The notes beneath the pieces were generated by a model. That model saw only the letters and a program-made list of their open reading frames with translations. It made no database searches and was not told where the DNA came from. The position numbers were made by a program, and so were the translations under genes. A DNA stretch of 64,000 nt from Chitinophagales bacterium (GTDB lineage Bacteria; Bacteroidota; Bacteroidia; Chitinophagales; LD1), in NCBI GenBank assembly GCA_016787045.1, contig JAEUVA010000008.1:301743-365742 (forward strand). Direction: 5' to 3'. Shown one piece after another: positions 9,874 through 18,666 of this stretch (position 1 is the stretch's first letter; every line of letters begins with the position of its first letter).

Positions 9874-10353
9874 ATGGCCGAAAAAGAAATTAAGTTCTCT
9901 TACCATACGTTTAACTTTGGCGAGTTACCCATTGCTGATGCAGAACTACTACAAGCTGCAAAAGATGTCTTACAAAACGCTTATGCCCCCTACTCCGGAT
10001 TTAAAGTGGGTGCCGCTGTATTGTTAGAAAACGGCCACGTATTGACCGGTACCAACCAAGAAAATGCCGCTTTTCCCGTAGGGTTGTGTGCAGAGGGTAC
10101 TGCGCTCAGTGTAGCTTCTTCGCTGTTTCCACAAACAGGCATTAAAAAAATTGCGATTAGTGTAAAGTCCTCTACACATACTGTTCAGCATCCGGTGGCT
10201 CCTTGCGGTGTATGCCGCCAGCGATTACTGGAATATGAAACCCGATTCAATAATAGTATTGAAATAATATTAATGGGAGAGACCGGTGATGTGTTGGTGA
10301 TAAAATCAGTTAAGGATATTCTTCCCTTCTACTTTTCTAAAAGTGAACTATAG
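9874..10353 (+). CDS. cdd: Cytidine deaminase
   Basis: 159 residues. It carries the zinc-dependent deaminase signature: 'AVGLCAEGTALS'-type loop (seen as 'FPVGLCAEGTALS', with the Cys ligand and catalytic Glu of C-A-E) and 'PCGVCRQRLLEY' (second and third Cys ligands). 'YAPYSGFKVGAAVLLENG' is the substrate-binding N-terminal pattern. It converts cytidine/deoxycytidine to uridine/deoxyuridine in pyrimidine salvage. It starts 7 bp after the AsmA-like gene and ends just before a strong terminator. Confidence 0.95.
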   Translation: MAEKEIKFSYHTFNFGELPIADAELLQAAKDVLQNAYAPYSGFKVGAAVLLENGHVLTGTNQENAAFPVGLCAEGTALSVASSLFPQTGIKKIAISVKSSTHTVQHPVAPCGVCRQRLLEYETRFNNSIEIILMGETGDVLVIKSVKDILPFYFSKSEL

Positions 10354-10363
10354 TACCTAAAAC

Positions 10364-10403
10364 AGAGAACCCCACAACCTCTGTGGGGAACTCTTTTGTT
10401 TTT
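10364..10403 (+). terminator. Rho-independent terminator after cdd
   Basis: AGAG / AA / CCCCACA at 10364-10376 pairs with TGTGGGG / AA / CTCT at 10382-10394, leaving only a symmetric AA-AA mismatch, with a 5-nt loop and a following TTTTGTTTTT tract. It lies 11 bp after the cdd stop and separates it from the convergent glycosyltransferase gene. Confidence 0.85.
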
Positions 10404-10466
10404 ACACCATGCTAAAAACAATGGCTTAATTGGTTGTACGCAGTAGCTGCTTTTTGGTTACACACT

Positions 10467-12113
10467 TCACTTTCGTTTCATAAATACCCATCCGTTTTTG
10501 CGGTATAGTTCTGTAAGAGTAGTATCCGCATTTAACACGCCCTGTGCATGTTGTATGCGGGCTACTTTATAGTATGTTTTATCATGAGTTAGTGCTTCTC
10601 TTGGCTGTTTATTAGTATAAAACAGATGTGCGTATCCTCTAAAATCGGTTTCTATCACACAATTTTCGTTGCGCTTTTGCTGCATAAACTCTATGAGTGC
10701 GTGTTGCGAAAATCGCTCTGCGCGAGGTACCCAACGAATGAGCAGAGTATTGAAAAATACTGCCGAACTGATGAGCAATATGTAAGTGCCCCATCGGAGA
10801 TGTTTGGTTTGCATGAGCAACACAGACACAATAACCGAAATGAGAAAAAATACACCCAACCACATTTCTTTTTGATGAAAATATACCGGAGCCATGAGGC
10901 AAGCAGCAGCAAACTCATCGTGCAAGTATGGCAGTAGTAAGTGCCTGCGTGGTGCCAGCACCTGTGCACCAATAACCGCCACAGTAAAAACAATAGCCAT
11001 AAACACGACCGGCACGGTTTGCTTCCACGTCCACTTAAACTTTCCTTCCCAAAGCTGGTATAAATAATATGCTGCTAAGAATGTAAGCGGATAACCACAC
11101 AAAGAGGCATAGTGCACAATTTTTGTTTTAGCCAAACTGAACACAATCAAATTAGTGAGGAACAGGTAAATCATCCAGCGCTTAAAATGGATTTGTGTAT
11201 CAGAGTCAGCATCTACTATTTTGAAACTGTCAAATGCCAGCCATGCAGCAGGAAAAAAACCGATAAGCATCACTAATACATAATAAAACACTGGGCCACC
11301 ATGCCCTTCGGCATTTGTACCAATCAGCTTTCTGTAAAAGCCGCTAAACCCGTCAATAAACCGGGTACCGTTATCATACAGTTCTACTCCCAGCCAGCTA
11401 AAAATAATGATTGCGAGTATGAACCACCAACCCAACATTTCACTGAGTTCTATTTTTAGTTTTCCTCTGTGCACAATCAAATACACAGTAGAAGTAAGTA
11501 TAATAATGACTATACAAGCCGGCCCTTTGACCAGCGCAGCCAATCCGGCAAACAAGGCAGAGGCAAACATCCACGCCCAACGGTTTTTGCGTTGTTGCTT
11601 GGCTGAGCTAAACTCATCGGGCGATGAAAGTTTAAACAAGTAATACACGCTGATAAACGTGAACAAATCATACATGGGGTGCATGAAACCGGAGCGGAAA
11701 TAAAATTGCGGCATCACCCCCACCACCATCAGCAAAGCCCATAAAACACCCAACGATTCTTTAAACACCAGTTTACCAATGTTGTACAATAGCAGCATGG
11801 TGGCTATCCCTACCAAAGCATTTGGGAACCGAGCGCCAAACTCATTTACCCCAAAAATTTTCATACTAAGTGCCTGTATCCAAAAAAACAGTGGTGGCTT
11901 TTCGTAAAACGGCTGAAAGTCTATTTGCACCATTCGGTAATTACCGGTAAGCAGCATCTCGCGGGTGCTCTCTGCAGGCATTAGCTCATCCCAATCAAAG
12001 AGGGGCCAACTGCCTAACAGAGGCACAAAAAGCATCCCCCCAATCAGGATTAAAAAAAACTGCGTTGGGAATTTTAGGACGGTGTTTGGCAGATACTTTT
12101 CTAGAAAGCTCAT
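10467..12113 (-). CDS. Membrane glycosyltransferase, GT39/ArnT-like (PMT-2 fold)
   Basis: 548 residues with about 11-13 transmembrane helices. The first periplasmic loop has the GT39/GT83 pattern 'FDWDELMPAESTREMLLTG' (Asp-Glu general base), followed by 'YEKPPLFFWIQALSMKIFG' and 'ARFPNAL'. Family members transfer sugars from a polyprenyl-phosphate carrier to lipid A or proteins on the outer face of the inner membrane. The acceptor cannot be read from the sequence. The ATG at 12113 is preferred over an in-frame TTG at 12122. It is divergent from the biotin-carrier gene. Confidence 0.85.
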   Translation of the reverse strand: MSFLEKYLPNTVLKFPTQFFLILIGGMLFVPLLGSWPLFDWDELMPAESTREMLLTGNYRMVQIDFQPFYEKPPLFFWIQALSMKIFGVNEFGARFPNALVGIATMLLLYNIGKLVFKESLGVLWALLMVVGVMPQFYFRSGFMHPMYDLFTFISVYYLFKLSSPDEFSSAKQQRKNRWAWMFASALFAGLAALVKGPACIVIIILTSTVYLIVHRGKLKIELSEMLGWWFILAIIIFSWLGVELYDNGTRFIDGFSGFYRKLIGTNAEGHGGPVFYYVLVMLIGFFPAAWLAFDSFKIVDADSDTQIHFKRWMIYLFLTNLIVFSLAKTKIVHYASLCGYPLTFLAAYYLYQLWEGKFKWTWKQTVPVVFMAIVFTVAVIGAQVLAPRRHLLLPYLHDEFAAACLMAPVYFHQKEMWLGVFFLISVIVSVLLMQTKHLRWGTYILLISSAVFFNTLLIRWVPRAERFSQHALIEFMQQKRNENCVIETDFRGYAHLFYTNKQPREALTHDKTYYKVARIQHAQGVLNADTTLTELYRKNGWVFMKRK

Positions 12114-12181
12114 GAGCAACAAACATAGCGCGTTTATTGGTAATACAGTTGCGCATCACACATTTGGTTGTATTATTGCTC

Positions 12182-12655
12182 ATGCTCAAAACTACCGTAA
12201 ACGGCAAAAAAGAATGGCTTATTGAAGCTATGCCCGCTGACTGGGACATAGTGCCCATTCATGAAAATACATTTCACATTATCCGCAATAATCAATGCTA
12301 TACGGCCACGCTAATCAGCTACAATGCAGACGAAAAACTTATGGTCGTTAACATTAACGGTAACGATTATGATGTTTCTATTAAAGATAAACAGGATTTA
12401 CTGCTACAAAAATTAGGCATCAATGCCTCTGCATCTAAGGCGGTTCAGCACATTAAGGCACCAATGCCCGGGTTGATTGTGAGCATATTTGTAGCGGTAG
12501 GCAGCGAGGTAAAAAAAGGAGATACACTACTTATACTGGAAGCCATGAAAATGGAAAACGCCATCAAATCGCCCCGCGATGGAATAGTAAAAAAGATTGC
12601 TGTGGAGTTGAAACAGGCCGTGGAGAAAAATCAATTGCTGGTAGAGTTTGAATAG
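12182..12655 (+). CDS. Biotin/lipoyl-attachment domain protein (biotin carboxyl carrier type)
   Basis: 157 residues from the ATG at 12182; an upstream TTG in the same frame looks spurious. Residues ~85-157 form a biotinyl domain, with the modified lysine in 'LILEAMKMENAIKSP' (the AMKM consensus) and 'IKAPMPGLIVSIFV' at its start. Residues ~1-80 resemble the beta-rich linker region found before the biotinyl domain in propionyl/acyl-CoA carboxylase alpha chains. It would carry carboxybiotin for an acyl-CoA carboxylase whose other subunits are not in this window. It lies 28 bp before the HACD-like gene on the same strand. Confidence 0.85.
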   Translation: MLKTTVNGKKEWLIEAMPADWDIVPIHENTFHIIRNNQCYTATLISYNADEKLMVVNINGNDYDVSIKDKQDLLLQKLGINASASKAVQHIKAPMPGLIVSIFVAVGSEVKKGDTLLILEAMKMENAIKSPRDGIVKKIAVELKQAVEKNQLLVEFE

Positions 12656-12683
12656 ATTTTACTTTATCTTCAAATAAACTGAT

Positions 12684-13262
12684 ATGACCGGCTACCTAAA
12701 ACTATACAACCTCTTTGCATTTTGTTTTTGGTTGGCATATCTTGCTTCATTTTTTGCCTCCGGCTTAGTACTCAATAGTCAAAATATTTTGCTGCTCAAC
12801 ATTGCGCAGGGCTTAGCCGTTTTAGAAATTGTACATGCCTTGTTGGGTTGGGTAAAATCTCCGGTGGCAAGCACAACTGCTCAAGTTCTTTCCAGACTAC
12901 TGGTGTTAGCCATGATCAATATTTACTACAGCACTGCAACTCACTTCATTTTTGGGTATGGTGTGATAACCGTATCGCTGGCATGGAGCATTACAGAATT
13001 GGTACGCTATAGCTATTACTTCTTTTTGCTTCAGTCTCGAGAGGTAAAGTGGCTTACCTGGATGCGCTATTCTTTTTTTATTGTGTTGTACCCATTGGGC
13101 GTAACCGGTGAGTGGTTGATTATTTGTGCGCCAATAGTAGCCAAAGGATTTAGCTTAGATTTTTACACCGTAGCTGCTCTTGTAGTAGCCGCAGCTTACA
13201 TTTATTACTTTCCGGTGTTGTACGGCTATATGTGGAAACAGCGAAAGAAGAAACTCGTGTAG
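12684..13262 (+). CDS. Eukaryote-type 3-hydroxyacyl-CoA dehydratase (HACD/PTPLA/Phs1 family)
   Basis: 192 residues, about six transmembrane helices and a Lys/Arg-rich C-terminus. It shows the ordered HACD signatures 'LEIVHALLGWVKSP', 'TAQVLSRL', 'AWSITELVRYSYY' and 'WMRYSFFIVLYPLGVTGE'. In the last, Tyr136 and Glu143 have the same 7-residue spacing as the catalytic Tyr149/Glu156 of yeast Phs1. In eukaryotes these enzymes dehydrate 3-hydroxyacyl-CoA during very-long-chain fatty acid elongation in the ER. Here it should be an inner-membrane protein acting on 3-hydroxyacyl thioesters (inference). The pairing with a biotin carrier suggests a lipid-elongation context. Confidence 0.85.
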   Translation: MTGYLKLYNLFAFCFWLAYLASFFASGLVLNSQNILLLNIAQGLAVLEIVHALLGWVKSPVASTTAQVLSRLLVLAMINIYYSTATHFIFGYGVITVSLAWSITELVRYSYYFFLLQSREVKWLTWMRYSFFIVLYPLGVTGEWLIICAPIVAKGFSLDFYTVAALVVAAAYIYYFPVLYGYMWKQRKKKLV

Positions 13263-13286
13263 CTAACTTACAATACTCCTGCCCTA

Positions 13287-14153
13287 CTACATTAAACGCA
13301 ACAACTTATACAAATCATTTAGCCGCTCGTAACGGTTTTGCTGCTCGTAAATCTCTATCAGATTATTGAGCATTTCTGCGATAATGGCTTTGTTATCGGC
13401 CGGAGTAAAGAAGATAGTCTGTGGCTCAATGCCGAGTTTTGTCAGGTAGTCTTTAATTTCTGTTCGCGAAAAAATAGAACCCCGGTTTACAGGATTGATG
13501 TAAAACATCACCTCTCGCTCTAAGTTTTGCTCGCCATAAAAATCAAAAATATTTTTCTTGCAAAAAGCCAATACAAAATGGCGGGTTAAGTTAACTCCAT
13601 ACACCGGCAGGTTAAGTTCTTGCGCCAGCACCTGATACAGCACACCAATAGCAATGGAGGTGCCCTTTTTAGCATCTAAAATATTGTTGATGCAAAAATC
13701 CTGATAATCGGCACTACTCTGTATGCCTTTAAAATTATGATAGCTGTAAAATACCTGATTAAATATCTGAATTTGTTCTAATGGGGTTTGGTTGTAGTTG
13801 AGTTCCAACCAAATGCTCTGTTTAATTTTGTGAATCTTTTTTTGGATTGCCTCCCATTGAATTTCGGGGTAGTGGTAGCGGGCAATGAGAAAAGCACCGG
13901 TCAGTAAATCCGGACTATCTAAATACAGCCAGTTTTTCCACTGAGTGAGTACATCATCAAACTGTATTTCATGAATAATTTCCTCTAGGCGCTTGTGTGC
14001 TAAAAGATTAGACTCATCAGCCCATGCTTTTTCTAAGTCGGGGATAATTTCTATACCGTAGCTTTTTAGCCGGCTGTGCACCTGAGCAAATACTTCTTTA
14101 TCGTCATCGTCTAACAGACGGATTAAAGCGTGTATTTCGGGTGCGTTTGGCAT
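13287..14153 (-). CDS. SirB1/transglutaminase-like family protein
   Basis: 288 residues. The central part (about 95-215) matches the SirB1 N-terminal (transglutaminase-like core 2) family. The segments 'DAKKGTSIAIGVLYQVLAQEL', 'LPVYGVNLTRHFVLAF' and 'FYINPVNRGSIFSRTEI' correspond to the conserved 'rkGnPisL', 'v.fPGHFllr' and 'iDPf.rG' stretches. The usual catalytic cysteine does not appear at the expected place (it reads G-T-S), so enzymatic activity is doubtful. The C-terminus is TPR-like. The start codon directly abuts the topA stop (no gap), so it is co-transcribed downstream of topA. Function is unknown. Confidence 0.75.
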   Translation of the reverse strand: MPNAPEIHALIRLLDDDDKEVFAQVHSRLKSYGIEIIPDLEKAWADESNLLAHKRLEEIIHEIQFDDVLTQWKNWLYLDSPDLLTGAFLIARYHYPEIQWEAIQKKIHKIKQSIWLELNYNQTPLEQIQIFNQVFYSYHNFKGIQSSADYQDFCINNILDAKKGTSIAIGVLYQVLAQELNLPVYGVNLTRHFVLAFCKKNIFDFYGEQNLEREVMFYINPVNRGSIFSRTEIKDYLTKLGIEPQTIFFTPADNKAIIAEMLNNLIEIYEQQNRYERLNDLYKLLRLM

Positions 14154-16514
14154 TTATTGCTTTCGTTTAAAATTCTTTTTTCCGCCAAATGATTTTTTTC
14201 CGGGCTTAGTGGGGCCTTGCTCACCAATAATCATTTGTACTTCTTCTAATGTTAGGTATTCGGCCTTTTTATCTTTAGGAATCTTGTAATTGTCTTTCCC
14301 TTTTTTGATATACGGCCCATAGCGGCCATTGAGTACCTGAATACCTTCTTGTTCAAAGTTGTGAATTGTGCGGTTAGCATTGGCTTCTTCTTTTTCACGC
14401 ACCAGCGTTAGAGCGTCCTCTAAAGTAATCGTATAGGGGTCTTTATCTTTAGGAATAGAAACGAACAAGCTATCTACCTGCACATAAGGGCCAAAGCGGC
14501 CTATACTCACTTTTATATCTTTTCCACTTTCTGCTTTACCGAGTACACGAGGCAGCTTAAAAAGTTCCAACGCTTGCTCCAGTGTAATAGTTTCTATACT
14601 TTGTGTAGGGCGCAGTTTTGCAAAGCGTGGTTTCTTATCGCTGCCTTCTTCTGCCTTACCTATTTGTGCCATAGGGCCATACTTACCCATACGAGCAATC
14701 ACCGCTTCGCCACTGGCAGGGTCGGTACCTAAGTGTCGCTCACCGCTTACGCGCTGTGCATCTTTAGTGGTGGTTTCTACCGTTTCATGAAAGGGCTTGT
14801 AGAAATCATCTATCATTTTGTGCCATTCCATTTTACCAATGGCTACTTCATCAAACTCTTTTTCTACTTCGGCAGTAAAGTTGTAATCTAAAATGGATTT
14901 AAAATTCTCTATCAAAAAGTCGGTCACCAAAGAACCAATATCTGTAGGAAACAGCTTGTTCTTTTCTGCACCCGTAATTTCTTTCTTTTCTTCTTTAGAA
15001 ATTTTATCGTTCTTGAGCGTGTAGGCCTTGTACATACGCTCCACTCCTTCTCTAGTCTCTTTCACTACATAATTTCTTTTTTGTACGGTAGAAATAGTAG
15101 GCGCATACGTAGATGGACGACCTATACCCAACTCTTCTAGTTTTTTAACTAAGCTGGCCTCTGTGTATCGGGGTAATGGTTTGGTAAAGCGTTCGGTAGC
15201 ATTTAGCTCCTTCAATTCTAGCGACTGTCCTTCTTTAACCGGAGGTATCAATGATTCTGCCTCTTCATCGTTTTCATTTTCCTCATCTACACCTTCGTTA
15301 TATACTTTCAAAAAACCTTCAAACAAAACCACTTCTGCTTGCGCGCGGAGTGTTTCTTTGTTGTTGTTATTAATAATGTCTATGACTGTTTTCTCAATTT
15401 CGGCATCAGCCATTTGACTGGCTACGGTGCGTTTCCATATCAAATCATATAAACGTTGTTCATCATACTCACCCTCTACAGTTTGCTTATCCATGTAAGA
15501 TGGGCGAATGGCCTCGTGCGCCTCTTGTGCACTTTCATTTTTAGTAGTGTACTGGCGCTTTTTGTGATATTCTTTTCCGTAGCGGCTCTTAATTTCTTTT
15601 TCCAGAGCATCTATAGCCAACTCCGAAAGTGTGGTAGAGTCGGTACGCATGTATGTAATATGTCCATTCTCGTACAAGCGCTGCGCCATCATCATAGTTT
15701 TGGAAACCGAGAAACCCAGTTTGCGCGATGCTTCTTGCTGCAAGGTAGAAGTAGTGAATGGTGCAGCCGGTGTGCGTTTGCCCGGCTTCTTTTCAATGCT
15801 GCTTACTTTGAAAGTAGCTCCGGTTACCTCTTCTAAAAATTTTACGGCCTCTTTCTCTGTTTTAAAATTTGTTGGACGCTCTGCCTTGAAGGTTACCTTC
15901 TTGCCATTATCATCGGTAACAAAAAAGAAGGCGGTTATCTTATACGAACCAACAGTATTGAATGCTCTGATTTCGCGTTCACGCTCCACAATCAGGCGCA
16001 CAGCCACACTCTGTACACGGCCGGCCGATAACTGCGGTTTTACTTTGCGCCACAACACGGGTGAAATTTCGTAACCCACCAACCGATCAAGCACTCTGCG
16101 GGCTTGTTGGGCGTTTACCAAATGCATGTTGAGTTTGCGCGGTTTTTGTACGGCTGCCTTTACGGCTTTTTCGGTAATTTCTGTATAAGTAACTCTTTTA
16201 GCGTCTTTAGGTTTTATACCCAACACATCGCAAAGGTGCCAAGAAATAGCTTCTCCTTCGCGGTCTTCATCCGTTGCCAGCAGTACCTCATCGGCACCTT
16301 TAGCTAACTTTTTAAGTTCTTTAACTACATCTTTCTTTTCATCGCTCACCACGTACTCAGGTTCGTAGTTGTTTTCAATATCTATGGCTAAACCGCTATC
16401 CGGCAAATCGCGGATGTGGCCGTAGCAGGAGGTAACAACATAATCTTTACCCAAGTATTTACCAATGGTTTTTGCCTTAGCAGGCGATTCTACAATTACC
16501 AATATTTTAGACAT
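14154..16514 (-). CDS. topA: DNA topoisomerase I
   Basis: 786 residues. An N-terminal TOPRIM domain ('LVIVESPAKAKTIGKYLG', 'LLATDEDREGEAISWHL') precedes the type IA core, with the catalytic tyrosine in 'GHITYMRTDSTTLS' and the conserved 'AGRVQSVAVRLIVERE'. The C-terminus lacks obvious four-Cys zinc ribbons. It has three glycine-rich C-terminal repeat units instead ('RMGKYGPMAQIG', 'SIGRFGPYVQ', 'LNGRYGPYIKKG') and a Lys-rich tail. It relaxes negative supercoils behind RNA polymerase. It is divergent from the TMTC-like gene, with 133 bp between them. Confidence 0.97.
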   Translation of the reverse strand: MSKILVIVESPAKAKTIGKYLGKDYVVTSCYGHIRDLPDSGLAIDIENNYEPEYVVSDEKKDVVKELKKLAKGADEVLLATDEDREGEAISWHLCDVLGIKPKDAKRVTYTEITEKAVKAAVQKPRKLNMHLVNAQQARRVLDRLVGYEISPVLWRKVKPQLSAGRVQSVAVRLIVEREREIRAFNTVGSYKITAFFFVTDDNGKKVTFKAERPTNFKTEKEAVKFLEEVTGATFKVSSIEKKPGKRTPAAPFTTSTLQQEASRKLGFSVSKTMMMAQRLYENGHITYMRTDSTTLSELAIDALEKEIKSRYGKEYHKKRQYTTKNESAQEAHEAIRPSYMDKQTVEGEYDEQRLYDLIWKRTVASQMADAEIEKTVIDIINNNNKETLRAQAEVVLFEGFLKVYNEGVDEENENDEEAESLIPPVKEGQSLELKELNATERFTKPLPRYTEASLVKKLEELGIGRPSTYAPTISTVQKRNYVVKETREGVERMYKAYTLKNDKISKEEKKEITGAEKNKLFPTDIGSLVTDFLIENFKSILDYNFTAEVEKEFDEVAIGKMEWHKMIDDFYKPFHETVETTTKDAQRVSGERHLGTDPASGEAVIARMGKYGPMAQIGKAEEGSDKKPRFAKLRPTQSIETITLEQALELFKLPRVLGKAESGKDIKVSIGRFGPYVQVDSLFVSIPKDKDPYTITLEDALTLVREKEEANANRTIHNFEQEGIQVLNGRYGPYIKKGKDNYKIPKDKKAEYLTLEEVQMIIGEQGPTKPGKKSFGGKKNFKRKQ

Positions 16515-16647
16515 ACAGCTGACTGATTGAGCGGCAAATAAAATTTTTTAAGATTAAAAACCGAAAGTAACTGCTGTGGAGGCAAGTGAATGAATCAGCA
16601 AACATTGCTTTGAAATTTTATTTTCGGCTCGCTAACATTTAGAGAAA

Positions 16648-18666
16648 ATGGCTACTACTAACCGAATTGCTCCACTTACAGAACAACCGTATTCGCTCAG
16701 TTTAAACCAAAAAATAATACTTATTGTATGCTCACTGCTGTTGTTAGGCACTGTATTTTTTGCTTACAAAGATCATTTCAACAACCCATTTGAGTTTGAT
16801 GATGCGCACACTATAGTTAACAACACCGCTATTCGCGACATTAAAAACATACCGCTGTTTTTTAAAGATGCCCGTACATTTAGCACACTACCGGCTAACC
16901 AGGTTTACCGACCAGGAGTTACTACGCTCAATGCCATAGACTATTGGTTGAGTGGCGAAAAGGATACCCCTCAACCCTTTTGGTTTCACGTATCCATTTT
17001 CACTTCTTTTATTGTATTAGGTATTCTCATCTATTTCTTCTCTCTAAAGATTTACAACCTCAGTTTTTCAAACCCGCTTAATCCGTATATCGCATTGCTG
17101 ACCAGCGCAGTGTTTATGCTGCATACCGCCAATGCAGAAACCATCAATTACATTATTGCCCGCAGCGACTCTTTTTCTACCGTAATGATATTGCTGGCTC
17201 TGCTCCTATTCAGCATTGATGTATCAAGAAAGTATTTTTTGTATCTGATACCCATGGTGATTGGTTTTACTGTGAAGGAGCCAACTATAATGGTAGCTCC
17301 GTTGGCTTTTTTATTCTTATTCTTTTTTGTTGAGCAACGCGGATTAGACAAAGCGTTTGATTTTAAGGGAAATTCAAAAGCAATTTTACTTGTTATCCCT
17401 GCGTTTGTGGTGGCGGCATTTTTGTTTCTGCTTTCCGCTAAAATGGCTTCTGCCGATTTTTTGCCGGGTACACATACCCGTTGGGAGTATTTGCGTACTC
17501 AGCCGTTTGTAATTGTACACTATGTCAATAATTTCTTTTTCCCGTTTAACCTAAGTGCCGATACCGATTGGAACGTGATTAGCAACCCATTTGATGAGCG
17601 GGTGACCATAGGTATTCTTTTTGTTGCCACCACTCTGTACTTAGCATATCGCGCATCATTACAAAAGCACACCCGGCCAATTGCTTTTGGCATTTTGTGG
17701 TTTTATCTGGCTCTTGCGCCTACCTCCTCCATTGTGCCATTGGCGGAAGTACTGAATGATCACCGCGTTTATTTTCCGTACATCGGCTTAACTATGGCTG
17801 TGGTGTGGGCTTTGTTTTTGTTATACAAAAAATACGAGCAGCCCATTCGCAAAAGTTTGTTGGCTCAAGTGGGCATTGCATTATTTTTATTGTTCTTCTT
17901 TTCATCGCACACCTATGGCGTGCGCCAGCGCTGCGAGGTTTGGAGCACTCCTGAAAAATTGTGGGTAGATGTAACTATCAAAAGTCCGCGCAATGGCCGT
18001 GGCTTAATGAACTACGCCAACTCACTAATGGCCAAAGGCGATTTTAAAGGTGCTGAAGAATACTTTAACAAGGCGAAGAATGTATGGCCTTATTATTCCT
18101 ATGTATACATCAATTTGGGTGTGCTGTATGGCCGCACATCTCGCCCGGAAGAGGCAGAAAGTAATTTTAAATATGCCCTAAAACTTGACCCTAAAAATCC
18201 GGCATCGTACTATTATTATGGCAATTACTTAATGGTGAATGGACGTGCCAGCGAAGCCAATGCCACCGTAAATGCCGGGCTAAGCATAAGCCCAACACAT
18301 TTAGATTTATTGAACTTGAAAAAAGAGTTGACTACTAACCCCGTTTATGCTACCGATATTAAGAGCAAACTAGAGTTATTGGAAAAACTTTGCGAAACCA
18401 CGCCAACACCGGAAAACTACATTAACCTAAGCTTAGAATACTATAACCAACAGCGCTTTTTAGATTGTGTGAGCGCTTCTGAAAAAGCATTAGAACTTCG
18501 CCCCGGTTACGATGCCGCATACAATAACATTTGCAGCGCTTACAACATGCTCAAAGAGTGGGATAAAGCCATAGCAGCCGGAGAGAAAGGCGTTTCGCTA
18601 AACCCCAATAATCAGTTACTGAAAAATAACTTGGCTGCATCTAAAAAAGGGAAAGCAAGTAGTTAG
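16648..18666 (+). CDS. TMTC-like polytopic membrane protein with C-terminal TPR repeats
   Basis: 672 residues. About ten transmembrane helices (residues ~25-420) precede 4-6 tetratricopeptide repeats (~440-660, e.g. 'AEEYFNKAKNVWPYYSYVYINLGVLYG' region). The first loop 'FEFDDAHTIVNNTAIRDI' has the acidic pair typical of GT-C glycosyltransferases, and 'YRPGVTTLNAIDYWL' resembles the animal TMTC proteins, which O-mannosylate cadherins. It is probably a lipid-linked-sugar-dependent protein glycosyltransferase of the inner membrane, but the substrate is inferred from the family only. Its stop overlaps the convergent capA-like gene by 4 bp. Confidence 0.75.
   Translation: MATTNRIAPLTEQPYSLSLNQKIILIVCSLLLLGTVFFAYKDHFNNPFEFDDAHTIVNNTAIRDIKNIPLFFKDARTFSTLPANQVYRPGVTTLNAIDYWLSGEKDTPQPFWFHVSIFTSFIVLGILIYFFSLKIYNLSFSNPLNPYIALLTSAVFMLHTANAETINYIIARSDSFSTVMILLALLLFSIDVSRKYFLYLIPMVIGFTVKEPTIMVAPLAFLFLFFFVEQRGLDKAFDFKGNSKAILLVIPAFVVAAFLFLLSAKMASADFLPGTHTRWEYLRTQPFVIVHYVNNFFFPFNLSADTDWNVISNPFDERVTIGILFVATTLYLAYRASLQKHTRPIAFGILWFYLALAPTSSIVPLAEVLNDHRVYFPYIGLTMAVVWALFLLYKKYEQPIRKSLLAQVGIALFLLFFFSSHTYGVRQRCEVWSTPEKLWVDVTIKSPRNGRGLMNYANSLMAKGDFKGAEEYFNKAKNVWPYYSYVYINLGVLYGRTSRPEEAESNFKYALKLDPKNPASYYYYGNYLMVNGRASEANATVNAGLSISPTHLDLLNLKKELTTNPVYATDIKSKLELLEKLCETTPTPENYINLSLEYYNQQRFLDCVSASEKALELRPGYDAAYNNICSAYNMLKEWDKAIAAGEKGVSLNPNNQLLKNNLAASKKGKASS

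Noticed and set aside
9431..9875. Two minus-strand open frames opposite the AsmA coiled-coil tail
   Set aside because: Cys/Phe/Leu-rich complements of a Lys/Glu/Ala repeat; typical shadow frames.
15456..16074. Plus-strand open frames inside topA
   Set aside because: Overlap a fully conserved topA; translations show no domain.
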